A DNA stretch of 64,000 bases, from assembly GCA_965200525.1 (NCBI GenBank), contig OZ241368.1, forward strand, positions 4,278,001 to 4,342,000, written 5' to 3'. The notes beneath the pieces are model-generated. The model was not told the DNA's origin, did no database searches, and saw nothing but the letters and a program-made list of their open reading frames with translations. This document shows positions 42,179 through 52,168 of this stretch, piece after piece (positions within the stretch are counted from its first letter, which is position 1; each line of letters opens with the position of its first letter). This DNA comes from JANNPJ01 sp965200525. Lineage in GTDB: Bacteria > Actinomycetota > Actinomycetes > Actinomycetales > Kineosporiaceae. Made by a program: the position numbers and the translations under genes.

Positions 42179-42292
42179 TCAGCGGGCGGTGTGGTGGCGA
42201 CACGCCGCGCTGGCGGTGCGCAGAAGATCTACGTAGGCGCGCTTGGTCAGCCGTTTGCTCAGCAGGTTGACTCTCGGGGCCTGGGTAGACAT
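42179..42292 (-). CDS. Leader peptide upstream of sir (Cys-type)
   Basis: A 37-residue reading frame starting ATG 42292 with an excellent GGAGGAG (42299-42305). It reads MSTQAPRVNLLSKRLTKRA then YVDLLRTASAACRHHTAR. The pattern (K/R)R..VDL.R.ASA.CR near the C-terminus matches the short Cys-containing leader peptides that precede sulfur-assimilation genes in actinobacteria and are thought to sense charged tRNA-Cys. The single Cys is followed by Arg-His-His. A longer in-frame start at 42400 lies inside the promoter and was rejected. 142 bases separate it from sir. Confidence 0.75.
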   Translation of the reverse strand: MSTQAPRVNLLSKRLTKRAYVDLLRTASAACRHHTAR

Positions 42293-42398
42293 CTTCTTCT
42301 CCTCCATCGACCCTGGCGGAAGCACCGGCCCTCGAATCGGGGTGGTTGCTGCGGCGTCAACGAGCCAGGACTCTCGACCGCTCTGGATGGCTTTCTTC

Positions 42399-42428
42399 AC
42401 AGTACGTTTACAAATTCGGGCCAGTCAA
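42399..42428 (-). promoter_or_regulatory. Promoter of the sir leader
   Basis: On the minus strand: TTGACT (42423-42428), an 18-base spacer and TACTGT (42399-42404). This is the only promoter in the window where I see both a good -35 and -10. It places transcription start near 42392, about 100 bases before the leader peptide. Confidence 0.7.
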
Positions 42429-42695
42429 CGAGCTGTCCAGCATCTGGACGCCGAGTCTCGCGAAATCGCATTTCTCGACCGTATTGATGCTGTTGCCGTG
42501 GCGCTGGCCGCTTTCCTTGTGCCATTGAGGTTAACCGACGGTCGGCGGAGGCCATTCCCGCCCACCCCGCCGGTGGCGGCGGTCACATCAGACGTGGGTG
42601 CGCCCGGCGGCGAGCGCTGCTCATACTCGCAGGAGGTCGCCCACCACCGGTTCGGCGACCGAACCCGAGCCACCGAGTGAGGAGCGACGACGCTC
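42429..42695. other. Intergenic region between sir promoter and acyl-CoA dehydrogenase gene
   Basis: 267 bases with lower GC than the neighbours around 42440-42530. I see GGTTAACC (42528-42535), possibly part of a control site, and a GAGGAG ribosome site before ATG 42696. A short stretch read on the plus strand (SREIAFLDRIDAVAVALAAF) looks faintly coding, but it has no start or family and may be decayed. Nothing else identified. Confidence 0.4.
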
Positions 42696-43901
42696 ATGGG
42701 CCGCCTGCAGAGCACCGAGGGACTGACCGAGGACCAGCGCGAGATCCTGAAGGCCGTCCGGATCTTCGTCGATGAGCAGATCATCCCGGTCGCGACCGAA
42801 CTCGAGCACAAGGACGAGTACCCGACCCAGATCGTCGAGGGCATGAAAGACATGGGGATCTTCGGCTTGATGATCCCCGAGGAGTACGGCGGGCTGGGCG
42901 AGTCGCTGCTCACCTATGCTCTCGTGGTCGAGGAGATCGCCCGGGGCTGGATGAGCGTCTCGGGCATCATCAACACCCACTTCATCGTCGCCTACATGCT
43001 GATCCAGCACGGCACCGAGGAGCAGAAGCAGAAATACCTGCCCCGGATGGCCACCGGTGAGGTCCGCGGCGCCTTCTCGATGAGCGAGCCGCACTGCGGC
43101 TCCGACGTCTCGGCGATCCGCACCCGCGCCGTTCCCGACGAGGACGAACCGGGCCACTGGACGATCAACGGCCAGAAGATGTGGCTGACCAACGGCGGCT
43201 CGTCGAACCTGGTGGCCGTCCTGACCAAGACCGATACCGGCTCGCCGTCGGTCTACCGGAACATGAGCACGTTCCTGGTCGAGAAGACGGCCGGATTCGG
43301 GACGACGGCGCCCGGCCTGCTGGTCCCGGGCAAGATCGACAAGATGGGCTACAAGGGCGTCGACACCACCGAACTGGTCTTCGACGGCTACCGGACCACC
43401 GACGCCCAGCTGCTCGGCGGCGAGGTCGGCCGCGGTTTCTACCAGATGATGGACGGCGTCGAGGTGGGCCGGGTGAACGTCGCCGCCCGGGCCTGCGGGC
43501 TGGCGATGCGGGCCTTCGAGCTCGGCATCGACTACGCCCAGCAACGGAAGACCTTCGGCAAGAAGATCGCCGAGCACCAGGCGGTGATGTTCCGGCTGGC
43601 CGAGATGGCGGTCAAGGTTGACGCCGCGCACCAGATGATGGTCAAGGCGGCCCGGGTCAAGGACGCCGGTGCCCGCAACGACCTCGAGGCCGGCATGGCC
43701 AAGTACCTGGCCAGCGAGTACTGCCACCAGGTGGTCGAGGACTCGTTCCGGATCCACGGCGGCTACGGCTACTCGAAGGAGTACGAGATCGAGCGGCTCT
43801 ACCGGGAGGCCCCGATGCTGCTGATCGGCGAGGGCACGGCCGACATCCAGAAGATGATCATCGGACGGCGGTTGCTGGAGGACTACGCCCGGCGGGGCTG
43901 A
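42696..43901 (+). CDS. Acyl-CoA dehydrogenase
   Basis: A 401-residue FAD enzyme: IPEEYGGLGESLLTYALVVE, AFSMSEPHCGSDVSAIRTRA (flavin contacts), RACGLAMRAFELGIDYAQQR and FRIHGGYGYSKEYEIERLYR, with the catalytic-base region LLIGEGTADIQK near the C-terminus. It oxidises an acyl-CoA at the alpha-beta bond. The acyl chain is not determinable; closeness to the lyases at 35-37 kb may be coincidence. ATG 42696 is preceded by GAGGAG about 11 bases away. Confidence 0.93.
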   Translation: MGRLQSTEGLTEDQREILKAVRIFVDEQIIPVATELEHKDEYPTQIVEGMKDMGIFGLMIPEEYGGLGESLLTYALVVEEIARGWMSVSGIINTHFIVAYMLIQHGTEEQKQKYLPRMATGEVRGAFSMSEPHCGSDVSAIRTRAVPDEDEPGHWTINGQKMWLTNGGSSNLVAVLTKTDTGSPSVYRNMSTFLVEKTAGFGTTAPGLLVPGKIDKMGYKGVDTTELVFDGYRTTDAQLLGGEVGRGFYQMMDGVEVGRVNVAARACGLAMRAFELGIDYAQQRKTFGKKIAEHQAVMFRLAEMAVKVDAAHQMMVKAARVKDAGARNDLEAGMAKYLASEYCHQVVEDSFRIHGGYGYSKEYEIERLYREAPMLLIGEGTADIQKMIIGRRLLEDYARRG

Positions 43902-43915
43902 GGGCCCGAGTCAGT

Positions 43916-43962
43916 CTCGAACTGACTCTCGAACTGCGAGTCGCTGACGCTCGTCCTAGCGT
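43916..43962 (+). promoter_or_regulatory. dps promoter with short direct repeats
   Basis: TAGCGT (43957-43962) stands 6 bases before the dps ATG. Upstream CTCGAACTG occurs at 43916-43924 and again at 43928-43936, one helical turn plus apart (12 bases), a possible regulator site. Confidence 0.5.
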
Positions 43963-43968
43963 GAAGGC

Positions 43969-44577
43969 ATGGCTACAACTACCACACACACAGTGACCGA
44001 CAATGTCACCACAAACATCACCGACCCGATCACCGATCAGCCCTCGTACACCGTTCCGGGCATGTCCCTCGAGGACGGCGCCTCCGTGGCCCAGGCCCTG
44101 CAGCAGCGCCTGAACGCCTACAACGACCTGCACCTGACCCTCAAGCACGTGCACTGGAACGTGGTCGGGCCGCACTTCATCTCGGTCCACCAGATGATCG
44201 ACCCGCAGGTCGAGGTCGTCCGGGCCTACGCCGACCAGGTGGCCGAGCGGATCGCCACGCTGGGCTCCTCGCCGCAAGGCACGCCGGGCGCGATCGTGGC
44301 CCAGCGGGACTGGAACGACTACTCGGTCGGCCGGGCCGGGGCGATCGAGCACCTGGCCGCCCTGGATCAGGTCTACATCGGCGTGATCAGCAGCATCCGG
44401 CAGGTCGCGGCCGACGTCGAGGAGGCCGACCCGGTGACCAACGACCTGCTCATCGGTCACCTGCACGAGCTCGAGCAGTTCCACTGGTTCGTCCGGGCGC
44501 ACCTGGAGAACGCCGGCGGGGTGCTCTCCACCGAAGGGGCGACGACCGAGGCCGACGCGGCCCGCGCCGCCGAGTAG
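43969..44577 (+). CDS. dps: Dps-family DNA-binding ferritin
   Basis: A 202-residue Dps protein. The ferroxidase signature is seen in LKHVHWNVVGPHFISVHQMI and YADQVAERIATLG (family Dx3DxxAERI position). The N-terminus (about 40 residues, Thr-rich) and a C-terminal Ala/Glu tail extend the usual ~165 residues; in mycobacterial Dps such tails affect DNA binding. It stores iron and protects DNA in stress. Leaderless start likely from the TAGCGT box 6 bases before the ATG. Confidence 0.93.
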   Translation: MATTTTHTVTDNVTTNITDPITDQPSYTVPGMSLEDGASVAQALQQRLNAYNDLHLTLKHVHWNVVGPHFISVHQMIDPQVEVVRAYADQVAERIATLGSSPQGTPGAIVAQRDWNDYSVGRAGAIEHLAALDQVYIGVISSIRQVAADVEEADPVTNDLLIGHLHELEQFHWFVRAHLENAGGVLSTEGATTEADAARAAE

Positions 44578-44646
44578 CCGCAGCTCGGGTCGGCCGGCCA
44601 GGGCCGGTGGTGAGGCGGGGCCGCCGGGATCGGGGACAATGATCAG

Positions 44647-45438
44647 ATGTCGAATCTCGCGCCGTTCAGGACCAATCCCCAACCTGGCCTGCCGACCCCT
44701 CCGGCCGGCGACACGATCGCCCAGTACGCCACCTACCTGGAGGCTCAGCAGGCCGTCGACTTCCTGTCCGACCAGCACTTCCCGGTGCAGGCGGTGACCA
44801 TCGTCGGGGTCGACCTCAAGATGGTCGAGCGGGTCACCGGCCGCCTCACCTACGCCCGGGCGGCCATGCTCGGGTTCGGCTCGGGGGCCTACTTCGGCCT
44901 CATGGTCGGGGTACTAATCGCGATCTTCGGCAGTGCCAAGGGAATCAGCATCCCGGCCGCGGTCATCCTCGGTGGGGCCTTCGGTCTGCTGTTCGCGGTG
45001 ATCTCGTACGCCCTCACCGGCGGGCGCCGCGACTTCACCTCCACCAGCCAGATCGTGGCCGGCGAGTACCGGCTGCTCTGCCTGACCGAGCAGGCCGGCA
45101 AGGCCATCCAGCTGCTCAACCAGCTTGCCCGGGACGGCGGCCCGACCAGCCGGGGCGGTCCCAGTGGTCTGGCCACCGCGCCGGTCACCCCGGCGGCCCC
45201 GCCGGCCACCCCGCCGTTCGGCAGCGCCCCGGCCGGCCCGGAGGTCGAGACGTCCGCGGAGCCGGCGGCCCCGGTGACCGGCCCCACCTACAGCGAGATG
45301 ATCGACCGCAAGAAGGCCGAGGACCAGGCCAAGGCCGAGCAGGCCGAGGCACAGGCCGAGTCCGAGCGGCAGGAGCAGGAGCGGGCCGAGAAGCGGGCCG
45401 AGCCGACCCAGGTGATCGAGCAGCCGCCGGCGTCCTGA
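44647..45438 (+). CDS. General-stress-type membrane protein with coiled C-terminus
   Basis: A 263-residue protein. The N-terminal part (TIAQYATYLEAQQAVDFLSD, FPVQAVTIVGVDLKMVERV) matches the general stress protein 17M-like domain; two membrane helices follow (GFGSGAYFGLMVGVLIAIFG; AAVILGGAFGLLFAVISYAL). The C-terminal 90 residues are Pro-rich, then Glu/Ala/Lys-rich. ATG 44647 is preceded by GACAAT six bases upstream. It follows dps on the same strand, so both may be part of a stress response. Confidence 0.8.
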   Translation: MSNLAPFRTNPQPGLPTPPAGDTIAQYATYLEAQQAVDFLSDQHFPVQAVTIVGVDLKMVERVTGRLTYARAAMLGFGSGAYFGLMVGVLIAIFGSAKGISIPAAVILGGAFGLLFAVISYALTGGRRDFTSTSQIVAGEYRLLCLTEQAGKAIQLLNQLARDGGPTSRGGPSGLATAPVTPAAPPATPPFGSAPAGPEVETSAEPAAPVTGPTYSEMIDRKKAEDQAKAEQAEAQAESERQEQERAEKRAEPTQVIEQPPAS

Positions 45439-45441
45439 GCC

Positions 45442-46455
45442 TCAGGTTCGGGGGGCGTTGAGCACGGCATCCAGCACGGCCAGCAGGACAGCGTCGGCGG
45501 CGGCCGCCTGGAGCCCGACGACACCGGCCAGGTCGACCTCGATCTGGCCGGTGGCCAGCGCGAACACGGTGTCGCCGTCGAACAGGGTGTGGGCCGGGGC
45601 CAGGCTCCGGGCAATGCCGTCGTGGGCCGCGGTCGCGGTTCGCCGGGCCTGGGCCGGGGTCAGGGCGGCGTTGGTCGCGACCACGGCCAGGGTGGTGTTG
45701 GCCGGTCCGGTCGCCGCGGCGGTTGCCGATCGGCCGTCGATTCGGCCGTCGATCGGCCTCCCGTCGGACAGGCCCATCGACGCCGCGTCGAACACCGGCC
45801 GGGGCCGGCCCGGCGGAATGAACGCGGCCCCGAGCAGAGCCCCGCTGACCTGGTCGAACGGGCTGCCGAGGGCATTGACCACCACGAGCGCCCCGACCAC
45901 CAGCCCGCCGGCCAGCCGGACCGAGGCGGTCCCGACACCGCCGCGCACCGTGGCGCCGGCCATCCGGGCCCCGGTACCGGCACCGACCCCGCCGCGGGCC
46001 ACCGGCGTCCCGGCGCTCGATGCCGCCGCACTCGCCGCCTGACGGCCGAGCTCGGCATCGGGCCGGGCCGTGAGCTCGCCGCCCCGGCCGAGGTCGAAGA
46101 TCGCGGCGGCCGGCACGATCGGCACCAGCACCGACCTTGGGTCGTCGGGCGGCCCGGCCGCGAAACCGCGCCCGTCCTGCTCGCACCAGAGCTGCACACC
46201 GTGGGCACTGACCAGCCCGAACGCGCTACCGCCGGTGAGGGTGACGGCGTCCACGGTCGGCACCAGCGTGGTCGGGTCGAGGGCGTCGGTCTCGTGCGTG
46301 CCCGGCCCGCCGCCCCGCACGTCGACGGCGCCGACCGTGCCCGGCGGCGGCAGCACCACGGTGACGCCGGTCAGCCAGCCGTCGCCGATCCGCTCGGCCT
46401 GGCCCACCAGCAGCCCGGGGACGTCGGTCAGCTCACCCCAGAGCGGCTCGGCCAC
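45442..46455 (-). CDS. P1-family peptidase (DmpA-like)
   Basis: A 337-residue N-terminal nucleophile hydrolase: LTGVTVVLPPPGTVGAVDVR, GGGPGTHETDALDPTTLVP, LTGGSAFGL and GARMAGATVRGGVGTAS. The likely self-cleavage and nucleophile site is in ANTTLAVVATNAALT near residue 260, where family members cut to expose Ser or Thr. Substrates of homologues are small N-terminal D- or beta-aminopeptides. The GTG lies 12 bases after the corA stop on the same strand, so it is probably co-transcribed. Confidence 0.87.
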   Translation of the reverse strand: MAEPLWGELTDVPGLLVGQAERIGDGWLTGVTVVLPPPGTVGAVDVRGGGPGTHETDALDPTTLVPTVDAVTLTGGSAFGLVSAHGVQLWCEQDGRGFAAGPPDDPRSVLVPIVPAAAIFDLGRGGELTARPDAELGRQAASAAASSAGTPVARGGVGAGTGARMAGATVRGGVGTASVRLAGGLVVGALVVVNALGSPFDQVSGALLGAAFIPPGRPRPVFDAASMGLSDGRPIDGRIDGRSATAAATGPANTTLAVVATNAALTPAQARRTATAAHDGIARSLAPAHTLFDGDTVFALATGQIEVDLAGVVGLQAAAADAVLLAVLDAVLNAPRT

Positions 46456-46467
46456 CGGGCGGCGTCC

Positions 46468-47607
46468 CTACAACCAGCCGTTGCGCTTGAAACCGCGGAA
46501 CAGCAACCCGCAGATGGCGACCATCACGCCGACCACCGTGGGATAGGCCCAGTGCAGCTGGGTGTCGGGCATGTACTTGAAGTTCATCCCGTAGATCCCG
46601 GCGATCATCGTCGGCACCGCCGCGATCGCCACCCAGGCCGAGATCTTGCGCATGTCCTCGTTCTCGGCCACCGCGACCCGGGCCAGGCCGGCCTGCAGGA
46701 TCGAGGTGAGCAACTCGTCGAAGCTGGCGATCTGCTCGTGCACCCGGGTGAGGTGGTCGCTGACGTCGCGGAAGTACTCCCGGATGTCGGGGTGGATCAT
46801 CCGCCGGGGCCGTTCGGACAGTTCCCGCAGCGGCGCGGCCAGCGGCCAGACAGTCCGCTTCATCTCGATGATGTCGCGCTTGAGCTGGTAGATCCGCTCG
46901 ATGTCGGTGCCCGCCCGGGGAGCGAAGACGGTGGTCTCGATCTCCTCGATGTCCTGCTGCACGGTGTCGACCACGGCCAGGTAGTCGTCCACCACCTTGT
47001 CGGTGACGGCGTGCAGCACGGCCGAGGGGCCGAGGGCGAGCTGCTCCGGGTTGGCCTCCAGTCGCTTGCGCAGGCCGGACATCGAGGCGTGCTTGCCGTG
47101 CCGGATGGTGATCACGAAGTACTCGCCCAGGAAGACCATCACCGCGCCGGTCTCGACCACGTCGCCGCCGGCGGCCCGGTCGACGCTGTCGACGTAGGCC
47201 AGGGTGCGCATGGCCAGGAAGATGTCGTTCTCGTGGCGCTCGATCTTCGGTCGCTGCCGGGCGGTCGAGGCGTCCTCCAGGGCCAGCGGGTGCAGCGCGA
47301 ACACCATGCCGAGCTGCTCGAGCTGCTCGGGCGAGGGCTCGTGCAGGCCGAGCCAGACGAAACCGTCACCGTCGCGGGCGGCGTCGACGGCACTGGCGAA
47401 GTCGCGGACCTCGGCCCGGCGCCCTTCGCAGTAGTGGGCCCAGTCGACGGCCGCGTCGAGCAGGCCGTCGGTGCGCGGCGGGGCTTCCTTGCGGGCGGCG
47501 GCGCCGGATTCGGCGGTGCCGTAACGCAGCACGGGATAGACGCTGCGCAGGGGAGTCCGGGGCAGCGTCAGGGAACGGGCAAGGGCAGAACGGTTGGAGC
47601 GAGCCAT
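46468..47607 (-). CDS. corA: CorA-family magnesium/cobalt transporter
   Basis: A 379-residue protein with the CorA signature GMN at residues 340-342 (IYGMNFKYMP) before the last membrane helix and a preceding helix (ISAWVAIAAVPTMIAG). The cytosolic N-terminal domain is present (LGLHEPSPEQLEQLGMVFAL). It moves Mg2+ into the cell. ATG 47607 has GAGGGG just upstream. An in-frame longer start exists at ATG 47709 and would cross the leader hairpin; I prefer 47607. Confidence 0.94.
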   Translation of the reverse strand: MARSNRSALARSLTLPRTPLRSVYPVLRYGTAESGAAARKEAPPRTDGLLDAAVDWAHYCEGRRAEVRDFASAVDAARDGDGFVWLGLHEPSPEQLEQLGMVFALHPLALEDASTARQRPKIERHENDIFLAMRTLAYVDSVDRAAGGDVVETGAVMVFLGEYFVITIRHGKHASMSGLRKRLEANPEQLALGPSAVLHAVTDKVVDDYLAVVDTVQQDIEEIETTVFAPRAGTDIERIYQLKRDIIEMKRTVWPLAAPLRELSERPRRMIHPDIREYFRDVSDHLTRVHEQIASFDELLTSILQAGLARVAVAENEDMRKISAWVAIAAVPTMIAGIYGMNFKYMPDTQLHWAYPTVVGVMVAICGLLFRGFKRNGWL

Positions 47608-47658
47608 GGTGGGACCCCTCTGGAGCGCAGGTGGGTCCGCAAAAGCCGATTCAGCGTG

Positions 47659-47697
47659 AAAAAAGCCAGACCGACGGTTGCGGAGGGTCGGTACTGG
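47659..47697 (-). promoter_or_regulatory. Intrinsic terminator/attenuator in the corA leader
   Basis: On the minus strand CCAGTACCGAC (47697-47687) pairs with GTCGGTCTGG (47675-47666), a ten-base stem with one bulge, followed after a C by six U (47664-47659). U-tract terminators are rare in high-GC actinobacteria and this one sits in the leader about 52 bases before corA. A TACCAT box at 47793-47798 could start the transcript. It implies premature termination as a control of corA. Confidence 0.65.
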
Positions 47698-47814
47698 CAG
47701 GGGTGTCATCTCTGGACGGCACCGAACTCACCTCCCTGGCTCCGAAGCCGGCCGGCCGGCCTGACGGCCCGAACGGCGTTCAACTGTTGCCCATGGTAGC
47801 CGTTGTGACCCGCT

Positions 47815-47886
47815 GGTACCGGCGATGCGGCTGACATCACCCGGAAGGGCCGGTTGACGCCAGATGACCGCCGGATGGCCGGTACC
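47815..47886 (-). terminator. Long imperfect hairpin after marR
   Basis: GGTACCGGC (47815-47823) and GCCGGTACC (47878-47886) begin two 25-base arms that pair at about 19 of 25 positions, leaving symmetric single mismatches. It is 17 bases after the marR stop and would end that transcript. Confidence 0.65.
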
Positions 47887-47902
47887 GATCATCGAGGGCG
47901 GG

Positions 47903-48319
47903 TCACGGCCGCAGGGAGCGCAGGATCCGGGCCAGTTCGTCGCGGTCGGCGTCGCCGAGCCGGCCGAAGAAGGCGTCGGCCTCGGCCCGGCGGGCGGCCT
48001 GCACGCCCTCGCCGATCCGAACTCCCTCGGCGGTCAGGGCGACCAGGGTGGCGCGCCGGTCGGCCGGGTCGGGGGAGCGCCCGACTAGGCCGAGCTCCTC
48101 CAGGGCATCGATCACCTCGGTCGCCGAGCGGGGGACGATCCGCAGGTGGTAGGCCAGATCGCTGAGCCGCATCTCGCCGTGCCGGCGCAGTACGCCCAGG
48201 GCCCGGGCCTGACCGGGGGTGACGCCGAGCGGGGTGACCGTGTCGTGGGTGAGGTGGCGCAACCGCCGGGCCACCGACCAGAAGGCCTCGGCCAGGGTCT
48301 CGTCGTCCTCGTCGGCCAT
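47903..48319 (-). CDS. MarR-family transcriptional regulator
   Basis: A 138-residue winged-helix protein: LSDLAYHLRIVPRSATEVID is the recognition helix region, LEELGLVGRSPDPADRRATLVA the wing with the conserved DxRDRR-like DPADRR. It lies divergent from the ABC exporter gene, with a perfect inverted repeat between, which makes it the likely repressor of that gene and perhaps of itself. TACCGT (48326-48331) is 6 bases before its ATG, so leaderless. Confidence 0.92.
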   Translation of the reverse strand: MADEDDETLAEAFWSVARRLRHLTHDTVTPLGVTPGQARALGVLRRHGEMRLSDLAYHLRIVPRSATEVIDALEELGLVGRSPDPADRRATLVALTAEGVRIGEGVQAARRAEADAFFGRLGDADRDELARILRSLRP

Positions 48320-48325
48320 CGGAAT

Positions 48326-48405
48326 ACGGTAGCAGCTACTACTGTTGCAGCCTCATAGTGAGGTAACCTCACTGAATATCCGACATCTCCGGAGCGAGGT
48401 ACCTC
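48326..48405. promoter_or_regulatory. Operator and promoters between marR and the ABC exporter gene
   Basis: A perfect inverted repeat AGTGAGGTAACCTCACT (48357-48373) covers a TAACCT -10 box (48364-48369, plus strand) of the exporter gene. A second, shorter palindrome GAGGTACCTC (48396-48405) shares the GAGGT/ACCTC halves and lies at the ribosome site. TACCGT (48326-48331, minus strand) serves marR. The layout fits a MarR dimer blocking the exporter promoter and possibly its translation start region. Confidence 0.75.
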
Positions 48406-48406
48406 C

Positions 48407-50260
<1,854 letters not shown>

Positions 50261-50266
50261 ACCAGG

Positions 50267-50345
50267 CGGCCACGCCGGCACGCAGAAGGCCGCCTCGCCG
50301 GCGCTGAGCCGGCCGGAGCGGGAGTTCTGCGTGCTGAGGTGGCCG
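50267..50345. terminator. Long hairpin after the ABC exporter gene
   Basis: Arms 50267-50287 and 50325-50345 pair at 18 of 21 positions; an inner GCCGGC stem sits in the loop. It lies between convergent genes and could end both transcripts. Confidence 0.75.
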
Positions 50346-50359
50346 CTTGACTCGCAGGC

Positions 50360-51919
50360 CTACCGCAGCGAGGCCATCCAGGCCTCGATCTCGACCGGCT
50401 GGCGGGGCAGCAGACCAGACAGGTTTTCGCAGCCGTCCGCGGTGACCAGCACGTCGTCCTCGATCCGGATGCCGATGCCGCGCAGCTCGGGCGGCGCCAA
50501 CAGGTCGCCGGGCCCGAAGTAGAGCCCCGGCTCGATGGTGAACAGCATGCCTGGGGCCAGTTCGGCGTCCAGGTACATCTCCCGCCGGGCCTGCGAGCAG
50601 TCGTGCACGTCCAGACCCAGGTGGTGGCTGGTGCCGTGGACCATCCAGCGCCGGTGGAACTGCCCGTCCTGGTGCAGCGACTCCTCGACCGTGCCCGGCA
50701 GCAGGCCCCACTCGTGCAGCCGCTCGGCGATCACCTGCATCGCCGCGGCGTGCACGTCACGGAACTTCGTGCCCGGACGGGCCACCGCGAACGCGGCGTC
50801 GGCGGCCTCGAGCACCACCTGGTACACCCGCCGCTGCGGCTCGCTGAAACGGCCCGAGACCGGCAGGGTCCGGGTCACGTCGGCGGTGTAGAGGCTGTCG
50901 ACCTCGATCCCGGCGTCGATGAGGACCAGGTCGCCCTCGTGCACCGGGCCGTCGTTGCGGATCCAGTGCAGCGTGCAGGCATGCGGCCCGGCGGCGGCGA
51001 TGGTGTCGTAGCCGACGTCGTTGCCGCGCAGCCGGGCGACCGACTCGAACGCGGTCTCGATCACCCGCTCGCCCCGGACCGTGGCCAGCGCCGCCGGCAG
51101 CGCCCGGACGATGTCGGCGAACCCCTCGGCCGTGGCCTCGATCGCCTTGCGCATCTCCCGGACCTCGTAGTCGTCCTTGATCAGGCGCAGCTCGGACAGC
51201 ACCCGGGTCAGCTCGGTGTCGGCCGCCCCGGCGGCCTGCGGGTCGACTCCGGCAGTGGTCCGGATGCCGTCCACCAGCGCCTCGACCTCGGGATCGGCGC
51301 CGCGCACGACCCGGATCGGCATCGCCCCCTCGCCGGTGCCGGCGTCCTTGGTCAGGGCCTCGGCCAGGTCGTCGAGGTGCCGGCAGGTCAGGCCGGTCTC
51401 GACCGCGACCTCGGCCAGGCTCGGCCGGACCCCGACCCAGAGCTCGCCGTACCGGGGGCTGGCGAAGAACTCCTCGCTGTCGCGCTCGGCCCGGGGGCGG
51501 AAGAACAGCGTGGCCGTGTCGTCCTCGCCGTCGGGCTCGAGCACCAGGACGGCATCCGGCTCGCGGTCGGTGCCCAGCCCGGTCAGGTGAGCGAAGGCGG
51601 AGTGCGGGCGGAACCGGTAGTCGGTGTCGTTGCTGCGGACCCGGAACGCGCCGGCCGGGAGCACCAGCCGCTCGCCGGGCAGCAGCCCGGCCACCCGGGA
51701 CCGCCGGTCGGCCGCGTACGGGGCCGCCTCCAGTTCGGCCGGCGGCGCGTCCGGCCGGTCGGCCCAGCCGGACGCGATGAACGCCCGGAAAGCGGGGGAG
51801 GACGGCCGCTGCCGGTGCTCGATCTCGGTGTCGGGGGCGGCCGCCGGATCGGCCCCGCCACCCTCCGGTGCCTCCAGGCCGACCACTTCGACTGCCGGTT
51901 CCGCTGCGTCGTCACTCAT
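50360..51919 (-). CDS. pepP: Xaa-Pro aminopeptidase (aminopeptidase P, M24B)
   Basis: A 519-residue metallopeptidase. The pita-bread domain supplies metal ligands in VLIDAGIEVDSLYTADVTRT (two Asp), HGTSHHLGLDVHD (His), FTIEPGLYF (Glu) and GIRIEDDVLVT (Glu). The N-terminal creatinase-like domain (about residues 50-240) is present. It removes an N-terminal residue before proline. ATG 51919 is preceded by CACAAT six bases upstream, consistent with a leaderless start; a longer frame to 51940 was rejected. Confidence 0.93.
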   Translation of the reverse strand: MSDDAAEPAVEVVGLEAPEGGGADPAAAPDTEIEHRQRPSSPAFRAFIASGWADRPDAPPAELEAAPYAADRRSRVAGLLPGERLVLPAGAFRVRSNDTDYRFRPHSAFAHLTGLGTDREPDAVLVLEPDGEDDTATLFFRPRAERDSEEFFASPRYGELWVGVRPSLAEVAVETGLTCRHLDDLAEALTKDAGTGEGAMPIRVVRGADPEVEALVDGIRTTAGVDPQAAGAADTELTRVLSELRLIKDDYEVREMRKAIEATAEGFADIVRALPAALATVRGERVIETAFESVARLRGNDVGYDTIAAAGPHACTLHWIRNDGPVHEGDLVLIDAGIEVDSLYTADVTRTLPVSGRFSEPQRRVYQVVLEAADAAFAVARPGTKFRDVHAAAMQVIAERLHEWGLLPGTVEESLHQDGQFHRRWMVHGTSHHLGLDVHDCSQARREMYLDAELAPGMLFTIEPGLYFGPGDLLAPPELRGIGIRIEDDVLVTADGCENLSGLLPRQPVEIEAWMASLR

Positions 51920-52168
51920 CCCTCCATTGTGGAGGAGCAACCGCAGCGGAGGAACAACCGGCCGGGCCGGGCTTGCTCACGATCCCGGAGGCGGTTGATC
52001 CTCCTTTGCGGTCGGCCGCACGAGCCGGTAGCGGTCCAACGGTGAGGTAGACCACCTCGACGGCGACCGGCAGCGGGGACGGGGGCGGCATGATCGGTGA
52101 GCGAGGCGGTGCTGTCGCGGGGCTGTCATGGGGCAGTCGTGGAGCAGTCGTGAACGAGAGGGGCCGGC

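Noticed and set aside
42243..42680. 145-codon plus-strand frame between sir and the acyl-CoA dehydrogenase gene
   Set aside because: Overlaps the leader peptide and promoter on the other strand, no ribosome site, no family resemblance.
47608..47709. ATG 47709 as the main corA start
   Set aside because: It lacks a well-placed ribosome site and would add a 34-residue extension encoded across the terminator hairpin; ATG 47607 has a good site. Kept as a regulatory possibility.
47608..47798. M-box (Mg2+ riboswitch) upstream of corA
   Set aside because: An AGGTGAG is present, as in M-boxes, but I could not fit the remaining conserved core, so only an attenuator is claimed.
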